Source: Linnemannia elongata (lineage: Eukaryota > Mortierellomycota > Mortierellomycetes > Mortierellales > Mortierellaceae). From it: 64,000 nt of DNA. The position numbers were made by a program, and so were the translations under genes. Below are positions 1-10,638 of this stretch, piece after piece (positions within the stretch are counted from its first letter, which is position 1; each line of letters begins with the position of its first letter). The notes under the pieces are model-generated. The model saw only the letters and a program-made list of their open reading frames with translations. It was not told where the DNA came from and did not search any database. The stretch spans positions 2,542,001-2,606,000 of the forward strand of contig JAXBDG010000001.1 of assembly GCA_036320915.1 (NCBI GenBank), read 5' to 3'.

Positions 1-45
1 AGATACGACTGTGTCGCCCTGTCGAAAGCGCTGGTGTGGTGTCAT
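1..45 (-). CDS. ELHEYP-family protein, N-terminal exon (cut by window edge)
   Basis: The first 45 bases, read on the minus strand, give an ATG followed by MTPHQRFRQGDTVVS. This matches the start of the first exon of the family members at 19631-22743 (MTPHQRFQHDERVEL) and 48857-51764 (MTLHQRFQHGERVEL). Only 15 codons lie inside the window. The rest of the gene would lie to the left, beyond position 1. Function is unknown. Whether the gene is intact cannot be judged. Confidence 0.6.
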   Translation of the reverse strand, partial: MTPHQRFRQGDTVVS

Positions 46-897
46 AGGAGACAAGAGATCGAATGTAAGAAGGGAATGTCGATGATGAGTAGAGGTGAAG
101 TGTTTTTCGGTTGTTGATGATGGTGATTATATGGAATTAGTGTCAGGAGGCAAAAGATGAAAGAGATGTGTGTGAGAAGGAGGTACTGTAAACGTAGGAG
201 GGCGATGGCTAAGGACGAGGAAAGGGAGAGCGATAGCAAGGTGCACTTCTTGTTGTTCAATGGGTTGGGTTCGTATGCTGAAGGCGGTTCTGTGGCCAGA
301 AGAAGAAAAAGATGCACTTGCAGCAGACCATGTTTACCTACCATGGTGTGGACATTATTTACCTACCTATGTTTGTCGGAGACCTCTGTAGGCCCTTGTT
401 CATTTCGTGTTCACTCGATGATAATTCAAGTTCAAAGAAACACAGTCAGTAATTGAGACTGATAAACACTCTTCTGAAACAAATGCAACGTTGTTCTTTG
501 TTGTTCCAGGAACGATCAATTTCAGGTCCCCGACAGAAGAACGCGCGGGTGATGAAAAACAACACCTTTTTCTTTCAGCTCCGCAGTAAAAGGGTCAGAG
601 TCCCTGCTGCTACCCCATCTTTAACGTTCTCCATATCCATGTTCACAAATAGGACCAGCGTATGCTTCCAAGTAGATTCAAGAAGTAGGTACCTCTACTG
701 AAAAAGTATGAAGTTCTTGTGCGAGCACTAATAATGAAGTGAAAGAAAAGGATTGCAGCGGTTTATTTGCCCCGGAGAAGGGAACATGGGAGGAAATTCT
801 ATTGTGAGCAATTCTGCTCTGTCCTCCCAGTACATAGACCTGCCAGCCTGCCAATGCTAACTGAACAGCAATTGACGTCCCTAGAGTTCTCGTCCCT
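46..897. other. Intergenic, no gene supported
   Basis: Upstream region of the edge-cut ELHEYP gene and 3' flank of the acetyltransferase. Short open frames occur on both strands, but none has recognisable motifs, a paralogue in the window or coding-like composition. Confidence 0.5.
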
Positions 898-1449
898 TTA
901 CCACAGTGTGGTGCTCTTCCCTTCAATACCCTCGCCAACCTTTGAAAGCTCTGTAAGCGCCTTGCCATCGACTCTCATAGTATGCCATTCATCCATCACA
1001 ACCGCACCTAAGGACATGTAGAACTGAATGCTGGGCTCATTCCATTTCAAGACCGACCATTCCAACCGCCCGCCATTCATCAGTTCGACCTCTCTTGCCA
1101 GTTCGCCCAAGAGTCGCTTCCCGATCCGCTGGCCTCGTGCAGACTCCTTGACAAAGAGGTCTTCGAGGTAGATGCCTCCACGGCCACGCCAGGTTGAGTA
1201 GTTGGTGAAGTAGAGGGCGAAACCGACTGGTTCTGGGGAGGAGGGGACAAAGGCCAAGAGGCAAGAGGCGAGGTTCTGGGAGGTTGGGTGAGGGGGTGTG
1301 AAGCGGAGGGTGTTGAGTAAGGAGTCCTCAGTGGCCTCGACGGTTGAAGCTGGTTCCCGTTCGTATTCGGCGAGCTCGTGGATGAGAGAGAGGATCGAAC
1401 CAACGTCTGAAGGTGTGGCCGAGCGGACTGTGACTTTGGAAGGGGACAT
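898..1449 (-). CDS. GNAT-family N-acetyltransferase (diamine acetyltransferase-like)
   Basis: A 183-residue single-exon protein with a complete Gcn5-related N-acetyltransferase fold. Residues about 5-35 hold the N-terminal strand and the helix with ELAEYERE. The core IYLEDLFVKESARGQRIGK holds the acetyl-CoA pyrophosphate loop (RGQRIG). The segment LKWNEPSIQFYMSLGA is the alpha4 region seen in spermidine/spermine acetyltransferases (WNEPSIxFY). The length is close to that of SAT1-type enzymes (about 170). By family it should transfer acetyl from acetyl-CoA to the amine of a small polyamine or thialysine-like substrate in the cytosol; the exact substrate is inference. The start is the first ATG, with a TATA-like box about 70 nt upstream. 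No close neighbour shares its strand. Confidence 0.88.
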   Translation of the reverse strand: MSPSKVTVRSATPSDVGSILSLIHELAEYEREPASTVEATEDSLLNTLRFTPPHPTSQNLASCLLAFVPSSPEPVGFALYFTNYSTWRGRGGIYLEDLFVKESARGQRIGKRLLGELAREVELMNGGRLEWSVLKWNEPSIQFYMSLGAVVMDEWHTMRVDGKALTELSKVGEGIEGKSTTLW

Positions 1450-1517
1450 TTTTTTGATTTGTGGAGAGAAAAGTGGAAAGGGTGGAGAGAAAAATGAAAA
1501 AGAAAGAGAGAAAGACT

Positions 1518-1527
1518 ACTTTATAAG
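1518..1527 (-). promoter_or_regulatory. TATA-like box of the acetyltransferase gene
   Basis: On the minus strand the sequence reads CCTTATAAAG, about 70 nt before the ATG at 1449. Position and sequence fit a fungal TATA element; this is not proven. Confidence 0.4.
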
Positions 1528-1529
1528 GG

Positions 1530-1920
1530 TTATGATTCACAAGGAATCACCGAATAGGATGACGTAATAGTCGAATGTTAAGTGGCTGTTCGTACCCTAT
1601 TAAGGGCTATCACCTGGGGCCAAGGCATCTGTTGATTTTCCGGGGTAGTGAGTATCTTCACTCTAGTAAGATATGTCCCAAGGGGATGGATGAGTGTGTC
1701 TAGCAATTAAGTGCCAGGATGAAGAGGGGGAAAACAAAACTAACTAACAAACCATCAGGCAATTGAAACAAAAGGTACACAAATGATGAACCCTCGCTTT
1801 TCCCACGTCTGCTTATTTTTAGGTATCGAATTTTTAGTTGCTTTCCTTATGTTCTATTGTTTCTGACTTTTCACTCCTAGCTTCCTTCCCTTCCCTTTCC
1901 ACATTCAGCACCCCCACAAA
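1530..1920. other. Intergenic
   Basis: Sequence between two divergent genes. CT-rich toward the F-box pseudogene (about 1850-1920), as often seen just before fungal start codons. Nothing else recognised. Confidence 0.4.
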
Positions 1921-3998
1921 ATGTCACTACGCCCCTCGTGCACCGACTCCACAAGGCACCCCTGGACATTCCCGAAATCCTCCAACTCATCTTTGCATAC
2001 CTTGACGATCATACCATCTGCCGTTCTGCCGCACCTGTTTGTCGATTATGGCACATCTTGAACCAGAACCGTTATGTGAGGGAGGATACTTGGAACCCGG
2101 ACTGGACACCTGCAAGGAAGGAGAGGGTAGCGCGCAAACTGAATGGAGCTGGTCTACTTCATTGTCACCTAGCTGCCAATAGGGCACAGGAGTTTGCTGA
2201 CGATAACAAGTACGCCATCCGAAAGATGCTTCGCTCTTTGGAGGAACGGTATAAAACGCATCTGAAGCGAGTAAAACAATACAAAGCAGTCAACAGTAGC
2301 AACAACAACAACAACGTATCACACCGCCAACGACAGCAAGGAGAGCAACATTACCTGCACTCTACGTTTTTATTCCTCTAAGGGAACTGGTCCTGGAGAT
2401 TCGTTTTTATGCCGGACAGTGGATCGACGGTTTCCCCTTTTCAACCTCGCTCTCCAACTTGAGCATCAGGATCGAATACTTATACGATTCTGAAATCTTG
2501 GGTAGTCTTCTGAGGAGGTGTCCCCGTTTGGAGCATTTTTCGGTAGAGACGCAGAGCATACCAGGAGTTATTTGAAGTGGATTGACCCTTTCAACTCCTC
2601 AACAACAGCAACAACAACAACAACAACAGCAGCACATCTCCATCCTCTTCGTCTCCGGTCTTTAATTCTTTGGAGCATCGACTTTGCCCAGGTTGATCTC
2701 GAAAATCTATTGGCTCACATGCCCAACCTAGATCTCAAGCTCAAAGGGATGATATGGTCCGGCAGTACTGGATACAACTGGACTCGACCCTTTCAATTCC
2801 TGCGCACCAACAACATCACCCTCGACAGTGCACACTTTCCCAGCCATGGTATAGCAATGTCAACTAAGGAAACCGACCTGTTCTTTACAAACGTCTTCTC
2901 TTCTCGTTCGTCTGAAAGAACCCTATGGGCGCTGTATGTCATTCCGGAGCTGCTGCAGAGGGCGTTTCTCCAACCTGCTACAACTACCCTCACGACATTG
3001 GAGCTATACTGGAGCCTGGCCTCAAATCATGTTTCCAGAGCGTGCTGTGCAGCGGATCTTGCTGATGCACCAGGACTCCTCCACCAGCTCCTTTGCGACT
3101 CTGACCTGCTAGTCTATCTCACTACCCTGAAGACTGCAGTACGACGCGAGGGTCGGAACCTCTTCTCCCGTGGAGGCTACATAGACATATTCGAAGACAT
3201 ATCAAAGTTGTTAGTAGACCGCCTCCTCGTCGACCCGCCCTCAGCAACCACTCCCCTACCTCATCCAACGATCAGGCGATGCAGAAGCCTCCGCACATTA
3301 CACATTAACCTCCACGCCCCAGTCCACCACCGCCTCCAACACCCAGTCCATGCCCGCATTTTCGTTGGCTACATCTCCCGTGTCTGCCCGCTCCTCGAAC
3401 ACCTCCAGCTCCACGTCCCCCCAGAATGTCAATCCCGTGTCGACCAAGGATTCTATCGCACGAATTTCCATCTAGGACTCGACGGTGGGTTAGTGCTACT
3501 GGGGCGGCTGCAGAGTTTGCGGAGCCTGAGGATGTGGCGTAAGTTTTCGTGTAAGATGTCGTATTGTGAAGAGTAGGGTTGAATTAGATGGTGCCGAGTG
3601 ATAGGAGTAGTATTCTGGCGAAGCGGAGGAGGCGAAAGGAGGTTGAGATATGGAAAGAGTGGCGGGAGATTGACGACAGAGCGGAAGAAGATCGATTACC
3701 CCAACGCATACAGGATATGGTAAAAGAACCTGGGAATGCAAGCAGCAACAGCAACAGTCGCGGCGGCGGCGGCAGTATTTATGCCGTGAAGACGGAGGCA
3801 AAGAATTTGAGTCAGTTGCAGAACTTGGGGCTCTTGTTGGATGTCGAGGAGAAGTTACAGGAGATGGATATGGACAAGAACTTTCGACCGCTACCTGCGC
3901 TCGAGAAGTTGTCGTTCAGTCTACCAATCATGAGGCGGCCAGAGGACGAGCTCAGGTCGTTATTTTCAAGTGCGTTCAAGAGGTGGCGACGCCAATGA
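1921..3998 (+). pseudogene. Decayed F-box/LRR-like gene, paralogue of 7842-9935
   Basis: Read piecewise in shifting frames, this stretch follows the intact F-box protein at 7842-9935 from end to end. It has an F-box (IPEILQLIFAYLDDHTICRS, then VCRLWHILNQNRY), the block RRCPRLEHFSVET, NITLDSAHFPSHG, LTTLELYW, GYISRVCPLLE and the C-terminal LGLLLDVEEKL. Breaks seen: the ATG at 1921 is one nucleotide out of frame with the F-box; there is a frame change near 2345-2380 where the first frame meets TAA; a TGA near 2573 with missing bases; and another frame change near 3545-3600. The intact paralogue has no introns at these places, so splicing is an unlikely explanation. It is convergent with the ELHEYP gene at 4107-6947, with only about 108 bp between them. 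Confidence 0.8.
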
Positions 3999-4106
3999 GT
4001 TAAAAGGGAAAACACAAAATAAAACAATGCGTCAAACCACCGGGTCTGGAATAATTGTTGTTCATTTGTTTAGTTATCGAGAAGATGGTAGAAGGGTGAA
4101 TTTTTT

Positions 4107-6947
4107 TTAATTCAAAGGCAAGACAGAAGAGCAGTATTCACAGTCCAAGTCGGCAAAATAGGCCACATGAACATAACGGCGCGCCAGTCTTCTCGACGAA
4201 CCCTCTACGCTCCTCGAGTCCTCATTATGGACGTCAAGCTTGTACTGCTTGTCTTCCTTTGTCAGCTGCATCACAAACTCATCCGCAAACTCGGCACTCC
4301 TTCCTGCAAGGACCGCTTCCGCATCCCAATTGTAGTCGTCGCCATGGACTGTGAGGACTTTTAACTGGGAGAAGTTCAGCCATTGTAAAATCTCGGTCAG
4401 GTTGTTATTCGCTATATTCTTGAGGAAAAGTCGTCGCAGTGGTAGAACACCGAGAACATCTAGAAGGCCTTGTGAACGCATCGCTATGCGGAACCGCAGT
4501 GTGTGGATCTGGCAACTGCGCGGCGACGAGAGTACCCTCTCATAGAACGATCCAAGAAAAGAGTCCGCCGCATCGCTTACACGGAGAGACCGCAAGAAGG
4601 TGAAGTTGACCCTATCGAGGAGACCGCTTATGAGTTCGTTCACGCCGAAATGGACCAGACGAAGACTTGGGAGCAGGGAAGCCATTAGCGCTAGGGAATC
4701 AGAGGTCATGTTCACAAAGAGTTCCAAATGTGTCAACCTGGCAAGGAATGGAGGACCAGCTGGCACCGAGGGTGAGAGTGGGTTGCAGAGAGCTGCAAGG
4801 TCCAGTATCGGGGGATTTGATATTGCTGCAGGCAACAACATGAGTACTCCCAGAGTAGACGAAGATCGCCCAATTGCATCCTCAAGCAGACCGGCAGGGC
4901 CAGTGGGATAGGGTAAGCCGTAGTCCACCAGTTCCTTCAAGGCACGAGATCCGTACGGAGCAGCGTCGTTACTGAACTTGCCGATCGACAATGGTCTGGA
5001 ATGGAGGTAGTATCGATACAAAGTCTCGAGCTTCGAGAGCGAAGAGATAGCTCGATCCAGTTTCACAAGGTCCTGGCTGCAGAACTCGAGCCAACCCAAC
5101 CGCAAGTCGACCAGCCAGGGACAAAGGTTGATAATCTCAATAAGGCGAGTCTCATCCGATGTATAGATGATTCCAAAGTAGCGGAAACTCTGCAAAAGCG
5201 TCTGCCTATGGCCGACTGGAAACTTTGATGTCCTGGGTCCGATGAGAGCGACATGGGAGAACGTCAGGCGCCTGATCTTGTCGTTAGAGAAGAGGCCGAG
5301 GAGAGAGTGGTAACGGCCTTTTCCTGGCCGCATCATCGAGACGAGTGGAACTGCACCGAGGTATTCCTGTAGATCAAGCTCAAAGTCACGGATATTTGAC
5401 TGAGTAACCTTGTCGACCATCAGGACCAGATCCGCAGGCTTGAACGGCCAATCGAGAGTGACCTTGAGGGCAGTGATCGCCGGCGCCTGGGTAGAGAGTC
5501 GCGAGAAAAAGTTCTTGGCGGCGGCGCTGGACTTGAGGGAGACTGTGACTTTGCCAAGCTGAAGGTCATAAGTGCCGCCGTTGTTCACGACACTCTGAAG
5601 GAACAATGAAAGGGCGGTCTCGGGGTAAACTTGGCGGTAGTGGTATAGGCAGACCCACTTGACTTGGCCCGTCTCGGTGATTATCCTGTTCATATTGCTG
5701 AAGAGTTTGTCCGTATCTTCCTCCCTCAGAAAGGTCTTCAGTCGTCGTAAGTCCGCTCCTTCCATGAAAGTGACAGCCGTGAACAAGTCGTCAGCCTGTG
5801 TATAGACGCCGACTTTGACTGTCTCATCCACTAGTGCAACGCACTCCAACGTCTTCTCCAGAAAGGCGATTGACATATCCACCGCCTCCAAAGTCTTCTC
5901 TTTGACCGGTAAGACCCCGTGCACAGCACCCTTGGCCTCATTTTCAGCTAGATCTGACATAGGTGCGGCGATCGCCTCCAACTCCCAACGTTTCTTGAGT
6001 ATTCGGAGCAATCCTAGAACATAAAGACCGCAGTGGTCAAGGAACTCGGTAGGCTGCAGGAGTTCGTATCCTTCACGCCTCACCACGTGGATACATTCCT
6101 TGGCAGCGATTGGTGTGAGAGGTGAAGCAGTGACAAAGGTAGGGCTACCAGAAGAGATAGATGTGCTTATCGCTGCATTGATGTAACCATGGTGGTCACA
6201 ATCGCAAAGGAAATAAAGTCGAAAATCGTTCACAGAAAGGTTGTTTGGGTCGCAGTTCTCGATCGGCTCTGGCAAGACAACGAACATCCTTGGGATATGC
6301 CACTCGGAAAGCTCGTAGCGCTGGAGATATGAAGAGTCGGTACGGTACTGGGCCACGAGAGGTCTGCTACTGTGCTCGCCCTCTTTTTCGTCCTTTTTTC
6401 CTTCCGTTGACTTTGATTCCACATAGTCCAGTGGCATCTGTTTCTCCTTACTCTTTGAAACTGCTTGTCCCTGACGTGGCATGGCAGAGTGGGAGACAAG
6501 GTGTGGTGTGTTGGCCTGAGTGGTCTCGGAGACATAGGAAGGCAAGGAGTGAGAGGAGAAGGATCCATCAACATTGCTGTCGGCGGTCAGGTACGGAGGT
6601 GGGCTTCGAACAGAGGAGGCAGTGACCACGTCGATGATGACACCCGGGTAATATGCGATCCTCCTGGGCTCATACCTATGAAAGAGACAAATGAAAGCGA
6701 ATATACTATCGCCAGTTTGTGGAATTGATTTTTTTTGTGTGCCGTTGACTTGTGATTCGAATTGCTACCTTTGCCCAGGTTCGTTTTCGAGAAAGAGAAT
6801 GTTGATTCCGTCGACCTTGAATCGCAATGCGCCAGGGAAGATGTCGGTGATGTCGTTCATTCGGCTGTAAGGTGTGCCGTGGGTGTCAAGTCGGAGTGCG
6901 AGCGACTCGATGTCGTTGCCGAGACGGAATTGCTGGAACAAAGACAT
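4107..6947 (-). CDS. ELHEYP-family protein with RNI-like/LRR tail, member 1
   Basis: Two exons: 6769-6947 and 4107-6675, with a 93-nt intron (donor GTAGCA, acceptor CATAG) splitting an Arg codon. The product is 915 residues. The exon-1 module (to about residue 60) contains FPGALRFKVDGINILFLENE, continuing after the intron with YEPRRIAYYPGVIIDVV. A short Ser/Thr-rich linker follows. The central conserved block starts near residue 180 (LSEWHIPRMFVVLPEP, then FRLYFLCDCDHHG), then EGYELLQPTEFLDHCGLYVLGLLRIL. The rest is leucine-rich and irregular, like ribonuclease-inhibitor-type repeats (LTHLELFVNMTSDSLALMA). The Gln-rich coiled coil of members 2 and 3 is absent, so this is a divergent member. 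No enzymatic motif is visible; the role is unknown. An interaction or recognition role is only a guess from the LRR tail. Confidence 0.72.
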
Positions 6948-7841
6948 GTGGGCTTAGGGTGGCGGTGGTTAATGTGGAAGCAGAAGCGAGTAAGAGGGAA
7001 AGTTGCATGAGGTAAGGAAAAGGAAGGTTGGTGCTGATAGCGACGGACACAACGGTGTATATAGTTGGGTGGGATCTAAGGAAAGAGAAGCGTCGAAACA
7101 AAGCGTGCCGTTATATGTTTTGATTCTCATTTTCCTTTACAAGATGCATTGGCCTTGTGCTTTCGTAAGCACTTGTCATACACGTTTATGATGTTTGAAC
7201 AAAAATTATCCTCGGTACCTCAGAGTAAGCAGTGATGGTGCCTGAATGGAAGATGGACTTTCAATTGACCGCCAATCTTCTTAAATATGAAAGAGAAAGG
7301 CGCCATTATCTGTGGAGGGATCCGACTACCATGATTGAATGACGAGTTTTGCAGCGATTAATTTGGTTATTGCCTTTATTCTAGTATCCACACTTCTAAG
7401 AAATAGATGCGTACTGTTGGAAATTTCAGGAAGATGAGACTTCTGAAGATCATGGGGATGAGGCGCAGTTAGATGGTAATGGTGTTTCGGGATACCGCGA
7501 CATATTGGAGGCCGAATTACGGGGTGGTACGGAGCCTGGGACCTTTGATGAGATCGGACAAGCCTTCTCTTACTTTAGCATTTGCATACAGGAAGATTCC
7601 TAGCACGTGCGCACACTGGCAGTTTGAAGGACCATCCCTTGCCTTTGTCGCTTTCTTCATTTTTCTTTCTACTCTTCCTCTCATCAACAAAGCACATCCA
7701 TGACCAAGCCTTGCCCAACCACTTCTCCCTAAATACATTTGACGAGCGTTCTCTTGCTCCTTGGCTCATTTCCGCTCTCTTTTCTTATCGTTTTGCTTTT
7801 CTCCTCTGTTCTTCCCATCTCCTTTCCCTCCTCACAGGCTG
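6948..7841. other. Intergenic between divergent genes
   Basis: Shared upstream region of the ELHEYP gene (minus) and the F-box gene (plus). Pyrimidine-rich just before the F-box start (7640-7838). The open frames here are short and without motifs. Confidence 0.4.
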
Positions 7842-9935
7842 ATGCGTTTCTTCAAGCAACGAACACAAACAACCACAGCCGTACAGCAATCATCGACCAC
7901 AACAACAGTCGTACCTTTGTCTCCTCTGGATGTCAACGAGATTCTCGAACTCATCTTCTCGTACCTCGACAACCACACCCTCTCCGTTTCTGTCGTCCTC
8001 GTCTGCCGGCGATGGCGTCTCTTGAACCAAAACCGGCTCCTTCGAGAGGTCTATTGGCACGAAGACTGGAAGTCCTCCAGGAAGCAGCGCGCTGCGTGCA
8101 GGCTATCTGGTGCTGGGCGACTCCACTGCTGCCTCCCCTTTGAAGGCACGCGGGAGCAGAATGATATTGGCAAATACTCTATCCGCGCGGTCCTTGGGCG
8201 CCTCGATGCTGAGTACCAGAAGCTAGTGGCACAAAGAAAGCGAGACACTGCACTCAACAACACCCACAACAACTACAATAGTAGGCGTCAGTCGACTTTT
8301 CGGACATGGACGACAACTTCGATGCCGATGGCAAAGGCAATGGCAATGCCGACACTTTACGACTTCACGCCCCTCAAGGAGTTGAATCTCTTCATCAACT
8401 TTAATCACGGCAAGTCGCTCAACACCTTTCCCTTCCCGCCTTCTCTCACCAAGCTGTCGATCGCCCTTAGGTTCGCGTTTTACTCCGAGTCTGACCTAAG
8501 TAGGATACTCAGGAGGTGTCCATCACTGGAGAGTGTGTCTGTGGAGACGTATGCAACACCTGGGGTCACCTTGACCTGGTCAACCCCTTTTGAACCAATA
8601 GAAATACAGTCGCTGCCTCTCCGGTCTTTGGTTCTCTCTCACGCTTCGTTCGCACAAGTCCATCTCGAGAACCTATTGCCACACACACCCAACCTCAAGG
8701 AGCTCAAGTTAAAGGGCATGAGTTGGACCGCAGGCGGTAATTATGATTGGACGCAGCTATCTGCATGTTTACGGACCCACAACATCACCCTCGACAGCGT
8801 ACACTTTTCAACACATGGAGCCAATATGACACTGGAGGAGAAGGAACATTTCTTGACGGAGGTTCATCCACGGTCGACGAGTGAATTGACACTCTGGGCG
8901 CTGGATCTGACGCCTCAGTTTCTGCAGACCCTTCTCCTTCCGCCTACCAACCTCACGTCTCTGGAACTATACTGGAGACCAACTGCGGTCACGTGCTTTG
9001 CATACTCGGATCGCCAGGAACTCGACCATGCCCCGAGACTCATTCACCAATATCTCTGCGAATCTGATTGTCTTGTGCACCTTACGACTCTGAAGACGGC
9101 CATACAGCACAAGGATTTGGATCTTTTTGGTCGAGCAGTGTATGTCGATCTAGACAAGGGACTGGACGACAGGACCTTGCAGGAAACCACTTTTCAACAC
9201 ATCTCGTCTACTCCCCCTACTTTTCCTTCTTCCTCGTCTTCCCCTTCTTCTCCTCCTATGGTTTGGCGGTGCCGTGGCCTCCACACCCTGCACATCGAGG
9301 TCCTTTGTCCCAGAATGCACCTATTCGAACACCCCGTCCAAAGTCGAATTGTCTACGGTTACATCTCCCGAGTGTGCCCACTTCTCGAGGAACTGGATCT
9401 TTGTCTCCCGCAGGATGATCAACCCAACGCCGAGGGATGTCTGGACTTGAAGGCAGGGCTTTGTCTGCTAGGTCGGTTGAGGTACTTGCAGAGACTGAGG
9501 GTATACTCAAACACGATGGATGTGGCTGTGGGTTGCAAGGACTGGGATGTGAACTGGATCTTGGATTCTGGGAGGAAGAGTGTGTTGTCCAGGAAGAATC
9601 GACAGAAGGAGGTTGAGGGGTGGCGAAATTGGAGAATTAGTGAGGATCGAGTAGAGGCTGAGCGGGCACAAGTTCGACAGTTGTCAACGGAAAGTGGAAC
9701 AAGCAACAACTACAACAGGAGCACATCTGTGACAGACACTGCCATATTGGATCGACTCGGGAATCTAGGGCTACTACTAGAGGTGGAAGAGATGATCAGG
9801 GAGATCGATGCAGGAGAGATTCGGCCTCTGGCAAATCTTGAAAGATTGTCGTTCAAGTACCCGATCATGCTGCAACCAAAAGAGGAGTTGCAGCGTATGT
9901 TTCCGACAAGACTAGAAAAATTGCAGAGGCATTGA
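7842..9935 (+). CDS. F-box protein with leucine-rich region
   Basis: A 697-residue single-exon protein. Residues about 25-70 form an F-box (LDVNEILELIFSYLDNHTLS followed by VVLVCRRWRLLNQNRLLREVYW), which in known proteins binds Skp1 of an SCF ubiquitin ligase. The remainder is leucine-rich without a strict period (LPLRSLVLSHASFAQVHLEN, LTSLELYWRP), with a Ser/Pro run near residues 465-485 and a charged C-terminus. The ATG at 7842 is chosen over the in-frame ATG at 7761 because the 27 codons between them translate a CT-rich leader of Leu/Phe/Ser/Pro, and the F-box begins soon after 7842. The decayed copy at 1921-3998 and the 3' relic at 19055-19350 are paralogues. Target recognition through the LRR part is inference. 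Confidence 0.85.
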   Translation: MRFFKQRTQTTTAVQQSSTTTTVVPLSPLDVNEILELIFSYLDNHTLSVSVVLVCRRWRLLNQNRLLREVYWHEDWKSSRKQRAACRLSGAGRLHCCLPFEGTREQNDIGKYSIRAVLGRLDAEYQKLVAQRKRDTALNNTHNNYNSRRQSTFRTWTTTSMPMAKAMAMPTLYDFTPLKELNLFINFNHGKSLNTFPFPPSLTKLSIALRFAFYSESDLSRILRRCPSLESVSVETYATPGVTLTWSTPFEPIEIQSLPLRSLVLSHASFAQVHLENLLPHTPNLKELKLKGMSWTAGGNYDWTQLSACLRTHNITLDSVHFSTHGANMTLEEKEHFLTEVHPRSTSELTLWALDLTPQFLQTLLLPPTNLTSLELYWRPTAVTCFAYSDRQELDHAPRLIHQYLCESDCLVHLTTLKTAIQHKDLDLFGRAVYVDLDKGLDDRTLQETTFQHISSTPPTFPSSSSSPSSPPMVWRCRGLHTLHIEVLCPRMHLFEHPVQSRIVYGYISRVCPLLEELDLCLPQDDQPNAEGCLDLKAGLCLLGRLRYLQRLRVYSNTMDVAVGCKDWDVNWILDSGRKSVLSRKNRQKEVEGWRNWRISEDRVEAERAQVRQLSTESGTSNNYNRSTSVTDTAILDRLGNLGLLLEVEEMIREIDAGEIRPLANLERLSFKYPIMLQPKEELQRMFPTRLEKLQRH

Positions 9936-10638
9936 ATTCTGTGAAAGTTAATAAAAAAGTGTTCACGATTGACTATTTTATGTGTCATAGAAAACATGAA
10001 ACGTGTCTTCAATTTTTTTCAGGACGATCCGTAAATAAAAGTGAACAGACAACACCCACGAGACATTCACGCGTCACCGTGGTATGAAGAGCTCGACTTG
10101 AGATAATTAGGATAGTTGGGACGAGAATAAAAATGATTATAGTACTGTAGCAGGTTGATCCCACCCAAATACAAGATTCTGCCTCACCAGCTCATTGCAG
10201 CCAGACTCCAATGAGCGTTGTCCTACAGTCTCCAAGTCTCCCTTGAAGAAAGCTTTCTCCCGTCGCGTAGAAAAACACTTCATATTCTGCGGTTATCCCT
10301 TTTGAAATAAATGTTTATGAAAACAAAAAAAGAAAAAAAAAAAATATGGATGTTGAGTGCCTATTATTCACCTCATCAAAACTGGAATCATGATTATATT
10401 GCTATCGATATGCATGATCTTTTAATATGACCAATTTTTATTGACAAGCTCAACGTTATTCAACTAGAATGGTTTGCAGTGGTAAGAGCTGGGGGATGAA
10501 ATAGCTTTTTGGTGTCATGCTAGATCACATGCAAGTACAAAATCAGTAAGTGCAACTTCGTTTTCAACGTGATATCCAACATCTTGTGGTTGTAGACAGC
10601 TGACGCAGTGCTTCAGCTCCCTTGGGCTCGATATTGTT
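9936..10638. other. Intergenic, convergent 3' ends
   Basis: AT-rich 3' flank. The first ~130 bp is also present, diverged, at 19230-19350, showing that the duplicated unit ran past the F-box stop codon. The A-rich run 10326-10344 is the only other notable item. Confidence 0.4.

Noticed and set aside
1938..3998. Explaining the F-box copy's frame breaks by introns
   Set aside because: The intact paralogue is intronless across the same positions, and the breaks lack well-formed donor/acceptor pairs that restore all frames.
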